The notes beneath the pieces were generated by a model, which worked only from the letters and a program-made list of their open reading frames with translations, did no database searches and had not been told where the DNA came from. From Pipra filicauda (taxonomy: Eukaryota > Chordata > Aves > Passeriformes > Pipridae), in assembly GCF_003945595.2 (NCBI RefSeq), contig NW_024103452.1:1612001-1676000 (forward strand): a stretch of DNA of 64,000 nt. Direction: 5' to 3'. This document shows positions 58,121 to 64,000 of this stretch, piece by piece. Within the stretch, counting starts at the first letter, position 1. Each line of letters starts with the position of its first letter. The translations under genes were made by a program, and so were the position numbers.

Positions 58121-61100
58121 TGGAGGTCAACCAGCACATCCCAGCACTATGATTCCAGTTTGGAAGCACACCAGGCTCTCTTGAGTACATATGTCCTACA
58201 TACTAGGTTTGTAGGAACAAAGTCCTGACTCAAATAGCATATAACCCACCTGCAAAGGAGTTTCTTCATGAAAGCAGGAGTGTGAGTGTGGACAATTAAG
58301 TAGGAAACAGTGCTCTGGAGTATAAAGGTTCAGTTTCCTCTGACATCATGTTTGTTGTCTAGAAAGATAACATTTTGTAGACTACCATCAGTAAGTTTTT
58401 TCTCAGGAGATGTGTTTTCTCTTGCCTCTACACATGCACACAGAGTAGTATGCAGCAATTCCCATCCCCAGAAGCTTTCTCTTGAACACAGCAGTGCAAA
58501 GCTGTGCTCTTTCCAGTCTCTGTGCCCTGCTCCTGTCTACTTTTCCTACCTGCCTCTCCTTCCACTCCTCCTGCTTTCCCAGTCCTACAGTTGGCAGGGT
58601 GGAGAGCCCCAATTCAAAGAACACGTTAGCACTTCCCTTTGAACTTGTATAGAAGGAGGTTGCACAGAGACATGAAGCTACAAAATGGTGTATAAAGAGG
58701 AGTGTGCGTTGAAGCCCTCACAAATCTTTTAGATAGATTTAAAATACTGCATCAAAATCCTTGAAATCCCATGAACCCTCTATGCAGAGCATTTCTGTGT
58801 CTTAACTCCATCTCAGGGAGTCAGGACGGAAGAAAACTTTGTCTAAATACTCTCTCCTTCCTCCTGATTTGCAAAATGCACACTATTTAATTTGGAAAAA
58901 CATCAAAAATGACCCTAAAATACAATCTCTCCTTACTGTAATTTGTCCATCAGTTTTACACATCATCCAAGGAATTGTCCTGTGACTGGATTAGCCAACT
59001 GTGTCCATTTTACTTGCAAAGCTTGTTATATTTGTTCTGTCTATTTTTAGGAACCTTTTGTTGCATATCTCCCACACTTCTTTTAGCAAAAGTAATTTGC
59101 TGCTGTTATACTTTACATCTTCACGTTTTCCCTCTCCCCATCTCTCACCAGCGACTCTTTCAAACCAAAAGCATTTCACTCTGACAAGGCCATCAGCTCA
59201 GTAGTTGTTCATTAGCCAGCAGCCAGCTTTTTTCCAGTGGGAGGACAAGCAAAAATAAGAATTGAATGAAATGCAAGTTTGGGATTTAAAAAAAAATTCA
59301 CTCCAAAGGGGAAAGTTCTGTTTTGGCTTTACCATCAAGCTTCCCATGAAATTTCACCTTGGAAGTGTTTTTTGAACCTTGAGGAATTTCAAGGAAATTT
59401 CCTTCTTTTGGAGATGTTTGAAGGGAGGATATAAGGAAAGCGATCATCTTTTCTCCCTTTTGTCGCAACCAGATTTGTGGAGGTCAGTTGATATCCATAA
59501 CAACAGAGAACAGCATGTGAAATGTTTCACACTGTCTACTTATTTTTCTCTTCTTTGGGTGTTGATGTTTAAGCTCTCATCTCATATTCAGTGAAAATTT
59601 GCATCTCCACAAAACTGCCAAACATGGTTATCTTTGCTGCCATCTATGTCTGTTTATGGTCTACTCACCCCAATCATTCTTTAAAGGAAAATGACTGATT
59701 TCCAAACCCCTCCTCCTCTTCTGTTATTTTTAACAAGCATTTCAGTCTGATGTCATTTAAAGAAAAGATCATTGCTCTACTGTGTGCAGGACTCTTAGGA
59801 AACAATACTAGAAGACAAGGAACGTGGGAACTCTGTTCCCTCTCTTTTCCATTGCTATAGTTTGCAAACTCTGAATGCTTCCAGCAGTGAGGTAGCCAGA
59901 GATGGGGTGAAAAGGACAGAGCATGTACCCACTGGCAAAGCTTCCCTCAGTTTCACTGGGACCAGGATTTGGCCCACACCCTGTAGCATCCCAAGCCTTA
60001 AGCTAAGGACTTAACTGGCTCCTTGTAGTAGACTGTCTCTGCTGAGAGAGGCAGCACTTGCAGATAACTTGACTCTCATGAGTATCTGCCACAGTAATAC
60101 TTCTGCTTGCTTCAGTCTGGACACTTACACTTGCACAGCTGATTGAAGCACAAGTCTTGGGATCATATGAAAGGAAGTCTCCGCACAAGTCTTTGCTGAC
60201 CTCTCTTTCAACACCTCTCTTCTCTTTATCTGCCCTTTCCCTCACATCCCAGCTGACTCATGGTGTTTGCTCCTGAAGTGTAATGAGGGCTTGAGTCATA
60301 AGAATTGACACGTAGATTTGACACCTCACGTCCTCAGGGTTCTGCCCTGTCTGGAAGCTCTAAAGATCTGTCTCTGTGTGTACTTACAACTTTTGAGGAG
60401 GGGCTTAGCTCATTTGTTGTGTCATAAGGTCGTGGAGCATGTACGTCTGGAAGCCATGAGTCAGGGTACTGGAGAGGCTCTCCTTTATCGTCAAAGTTTT
60501 GAGATAGAGTGTTTTGGCTCTGGCTCCCTAGACCGTAAGTAGGCACTGTAAAAGGACCTTAGTCGTGCTTTCCAAAGTAAGTCACTGTAGCACCGTAGTA
60601 AGCACAGCTGCTGTGGGATGGGTCCAGAGTAGCTACTGCAGAAGGTGTTGCTTCCAGTGAAAGACCATGGTACGGCTGAGTGTTTGTCCAAAAAGAAGAC
60701 CACGCAGGATGTATGTATGCATGCAATCCCTTCTCCTTAGAACATAAGCAGTGGTCTAGCATGACTGTCTAGTGGTGTAAACACTGGCTAAGGCATGTGA
60801 AAGTCAAAGATGTGCTGAAAGAGCAGGTTCCAGGGATATATGTGTATATAGCATCAAAAGGTTTGGACTAAAGCCAGTGGCATAAGCTCCTTAGACTGTT
60901 CTTACTATTTCATTTTCCTTATTTCTCCGAGATGGATATTCTGCTGCAGAGATCAAAAGTGGGACAGCGTAAGGAATGCAAAGTCCCAAATGCTGACTCC
61001 TGACCTAAGCACATGAGTGAGAGAAGTCTGTCACACCAAGAGGCTTTTATAGGAGCTGGAACCACTGTGGGGAGGAATGAAGGGAGACTTTCCCTGAATT

Positions 61101-62076
61101 TGTGGGAAAAGGGAAGGAGGGCAAGAAAAGGAAGATGAATAGAGAAATAGACTATTATTAATCAAAATAATGAGAGTGAAATAGTCAGGAGCATCAGGGA
61201 TACAAAGCACCCCACACCTTATGTGGATCAGTACAGATTATGGCCTTTTCTGTCTTTTGAGAAATCTGTTCCACTCCTTACTTTGATATTTGAAACATTC
61301 TGCACTTGATAAATAACAAAAAGCATGGTCCTTAAAGTCTGAACCACATTCTGGTAGCAGCCAAGATAACTTTATGAAGACAGACAAACTTGTGTTAAAT
61401 TAAAAAAAATATATATCACGCTAGAAAGTTATGTAAGATTCTATTTTAAAATCATCTGGTCCTAATTTACTAAATTTACTGCCTCAGAGCTAATGCCAAA
61501 CTGCTACATTTGATTTATAGAAATACTTTAGCACATTTTTCCATCAGGCTATTGTAGAGTTTTTTATTATAGTTAAAAATGCAGACTTCTTTAAAGGAAA
61601 GGAACATTTTTGAAGAGCTTATTGATAGTTTCTCACAGGATGCCAGGAGACATGCAGATAGTAAACAATGCTGTATGCTTAGGAACATTCCACTCGATTT
61701 TCAACTCCTTCACCATCTTTTTTTTCTTTGTAATTGGACAAAGTGATCCATCTGGTAAATGGATATTTGAAAATGTCCAGTTTGTGCCAAACCACTTTTC
61801 TTAAGCACAGACTACATTTTTTTAAGGCAAATATTTAAACAGCAGCCGTACTGTGATGCATTGCTAACCATTAAAAAAACACACACAAAACCCAGACAGC
61901 GGGCGGGGGGGAGTCAGGGTGGAAGAAAGCTTAACAAACATTCCATTAAAAATCTATCTAAAAATATCATGCTAGACAAGCCTCCTTTTCCCCCTTTCTC
62001 TCCCCAACTAGCTTCCAAATGGGAAATGACTGCTAAGGAGTAGAACCTATGCTCGGTGTTCAGCAGAGCGACTGAA

Positions 62077-62100
62077 CACGTGCTTAACTTCATGCACGTG
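62077..62100. promoter_or_regulatory. Paired CACGTG E-boxes
   Basis: CACGTG at 62077-62082 and 62095-62100, within a direct repeat CACGTGCT. The first overlaps an 8-bp inverted repeat GTGTTCAG/CTGAACAC (62056-62079). About 10.6 kb upstream of the NEDD9 start. Confidence 0.35.
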
Positions 62101-64000
62101 CTCAAGTCCTTCCTTAGTCATTTGTGTGTCTGTGCTTCACTGAACTGGGTCCTTGATAACTCTTTGTCTGCTTGTGCAACAAAGTTGTGTTCAGAGGAGT
62201 TAGTTTTTCAATCTTTTTGAGAAGTCATTGTGTTTTTTTTCTCCTGCATTCAACTTATCCACAAAGTTTGAACCATGTGCAATGAGTTCTCAGATTTATG
62301 GATATTGGATAGAGCTCTGATTCAGGCCCTTCTCCACTTTTTATTCATCTCAGTGTACTGATCTTTGGAACCCAGAAGTGCCAAAATGCCCAAGCAGAGG
62401 GAATTTTTCTAGTATTTCCAGCCTGAGCAGAAGCTAGTGGTATGAGACATCCCCTCCTCTTCTGTGGTAAACTCAGACTAATTCAGATCTAATCTAGAAG
62501 TCATGCCAATAACTCTTTTTAAAAATCCCCATGCAGTTTCCTCATCCATCTCTACAATTGCTCTCTGTTGAGTCTGAGATTCAAATTCAAGGTCTCCTGA
62601 AGTCACACAATCAACTAACCAACTTCAAGCACTTTAACTTAAGCCTTGTTTTGAGTCCATAAACTCTCTCCCATTTTCAAGCTCAAATCTCTGAGTAATT
62701 TTGCAACTCAAGGGAGTGATGTTTTTTGCCTTGATGGAGCAAGACATTGGACTCTTAATGCCAGCTTAAAAAAGCATCAATGCTTTCAAAGAGTCTGATC
62801 TCAGTAACAGATTATTATTTCCAGATCAGCTGGGTTTGCACAGCTATTGCTCCAGTAAAAGAATGAGAGGGTGTAATCCTGGTCCTATCAAAGCTGACTT
62901 AAGCGTGGCTTTTACTCCACTGTGTCATCAGTTTAGTGTCAAGATAGAGAAGACTTTGTCAGCTATAACACTTTTACAGTGCCAAGACAAAATTCATGTC
63001 TATTTTGTATCCATGAATGCCTTGCCAATCTGCTGGTTTGTAACATCCCGAGATTTTAGGGCATTTCAGTTTTGTGAAATAGGTTACTAAGCTGTTGTGG
63101 GGTTTATAGTTGTTGCTTTGGTTGTTGGAGAAGGACAGTCAGAAAAGGGGCGCTGTGTTTGTTGCCCAACATGAAAGGCTCCTGGCTGAGAAAATTTCCC
63201 TGCAGCTAATCAAGTACAAATTTACTGAATCTTCCCAAATTCTTCTGTGATACAGATGCATGAGAGCCTCTCGTGAAGAAATGGACTGACATGAAAGGGA
63301 AGGAGGGTAAAAAGATCGCAGCTAGGAAAAGAAATGATTCAACACTAGTTTTTGAGGGCTGGCAATTGTGTTTGCAGGTCAAAGTTAGAGTAAATTTGTA
63401 AATATTCTTCTGTGTTCTGCTCTGGAAAGGAGATAACACTGCAAGACAAGCAACGAGCTTAAGTCTAAATTTAATTTGGCACGCCACGAAAATGAGACAA
63501 TTGTGTGCTAGCTGGTTGAGGTCCAGAGATGTCACCTCATGTTATTGTCATTTGTTGAGTGGTTGCCAACGTTTGTCAGTTTTCACAGCCCCATCAATAT
63601 AGAAGAATATTTCTGGGGCTTCTCGGTAGTCTGAGGAAGAGTGGAGCTTTGTTTTTCGGGAGCTAATCCCCTTAAACTACTTCCTCCTCCCAATGGAGTG
63701 AGGTTTTCTTGATGCCTTTCTGTGTGTTTTGTTTTGTTTTAATGACCAGTGCTCTTGGAGCTGTTTCCAGGTCTCCCTGAAAGGTCAGGTCTGCTTTTTT
63801 CTTTGCTTACCATTCATATGGTGAGTAGCAAGTGCTCCTCCTGCCCCCTTCCCTCAGGCTTTGAGGCTGCTCTGTTTCTGACCTCAGTTCTCGTCTTTGA
63901 GGATGATAGTAGATATTTCATTATTTCATTCTTTCGAAAAATTAAAGAATTCCTTAAAAACGTGTGGATTTGTGACACTTTTTGCTATTTGTCACTACTT

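Larger units (their letters stand above)
52525..64000. other. Region upstream of the NEDD9 proximal promoter
   Basis: AT-rich, no gene recognised on either strand. It holds the tRNA-like remnant (53845-53905), a 12-bp E-box palindrome (57960-57971), a T/G-rich tract (58031-58120) and paired E-boxes (62077-62100). Mammalian NEDD9 has a distal alternative first exon encoding MWTR; I looked for it on the minus strand and did not find it, so if conserved it lies beyond the window and this stretch would then be intronic for that isoform. Confidence 0.6.

Noticed and set aside
1..64000. CRISPR arrays, operons, prophage, plasmid or bacterial mobile elements
   Set aside because: None seen; the window is vertebrate nuclear DNA with spliced genes and CR1 elements.
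52525..64000. Distal alternative NEDD9 first exon (MWTR-type)
   Set aside because: No ATGTGG-type start followed by a phase-0 donor was found on the minus strand by eye; probably outside the window.

Overview
The window looks like avian nuclear DNA, or less likely another sauropsid. It has intron-exon structure with GT-AG splice sites, about 41-42% GC by eye apart from one CpG island, sparse interspersed repeats, and several CR1 LINE 3' ends (2261-2422, 22494-22620, 51850-52524) with the tail typical of birds. No bacterial, viral or plasmid genes are seen.

The one protein gene I can support is NEDD9 (HEF1/CAS-L), a CAS-family adhesion scaffold, on the minus strand. All seven coding exons of the isoform that starts MKYK are present: exon 1 at 51447-51458, exon 2 at 35029-35469, exon 3 at 19597-19698, exon 4 at 18318-18419, exon 5 at 16653-17876, exon 6 at 16227-16316 and exon 7 at 14429-14938. 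Joined, they encode 826 residues (human: 834) with no frameshift or premature stop. Every intron is GT-AG and phase 0. The protein has an SH3 domain, a YxxP substrate region (14 motifs), a serine-rich four-helix bundle, a YDYV Src-SH2 site and a C-terminal FAT-like/HLH domain.

Region by region: 1-12320 is intergenic DNA downstream of NEDD9, with a CR1 fragment, a strong CTCF-like site inside a small CpG patch (about 2700-2850) and a second GC-rich patch (8690-9010). 12325-14428 is the probable 3'UTR. 14429-19698 holds exons 7 to 3, closely spaced. Intron 2 (19699-35028) and intron 1 (35470-51446) are long and otherwise non-coding. About 51060-51770 is the CpG-island promoter and first exon. 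51850-52524 is a CR1 element about 390 bp upstream of the start codon. 52525-64000 is upstream intergenic DNA, or intron if a distal alternative first exon lies outside the window.

The most unusual signal is in the 3'UTR: four hairpin-capable inverted repeats packed into about 120 nt (13483-13604), including two interleaved stems with H-type pseudoknot (or two-state switch) topology, plus a second two-state hairpin at 12714-12736. Nearby ATTAAA hexamers could create a short 3'UTR that omits these structures. Comparisons with human NEDD9 rest on my memory of that protein and should be checked by alignment.
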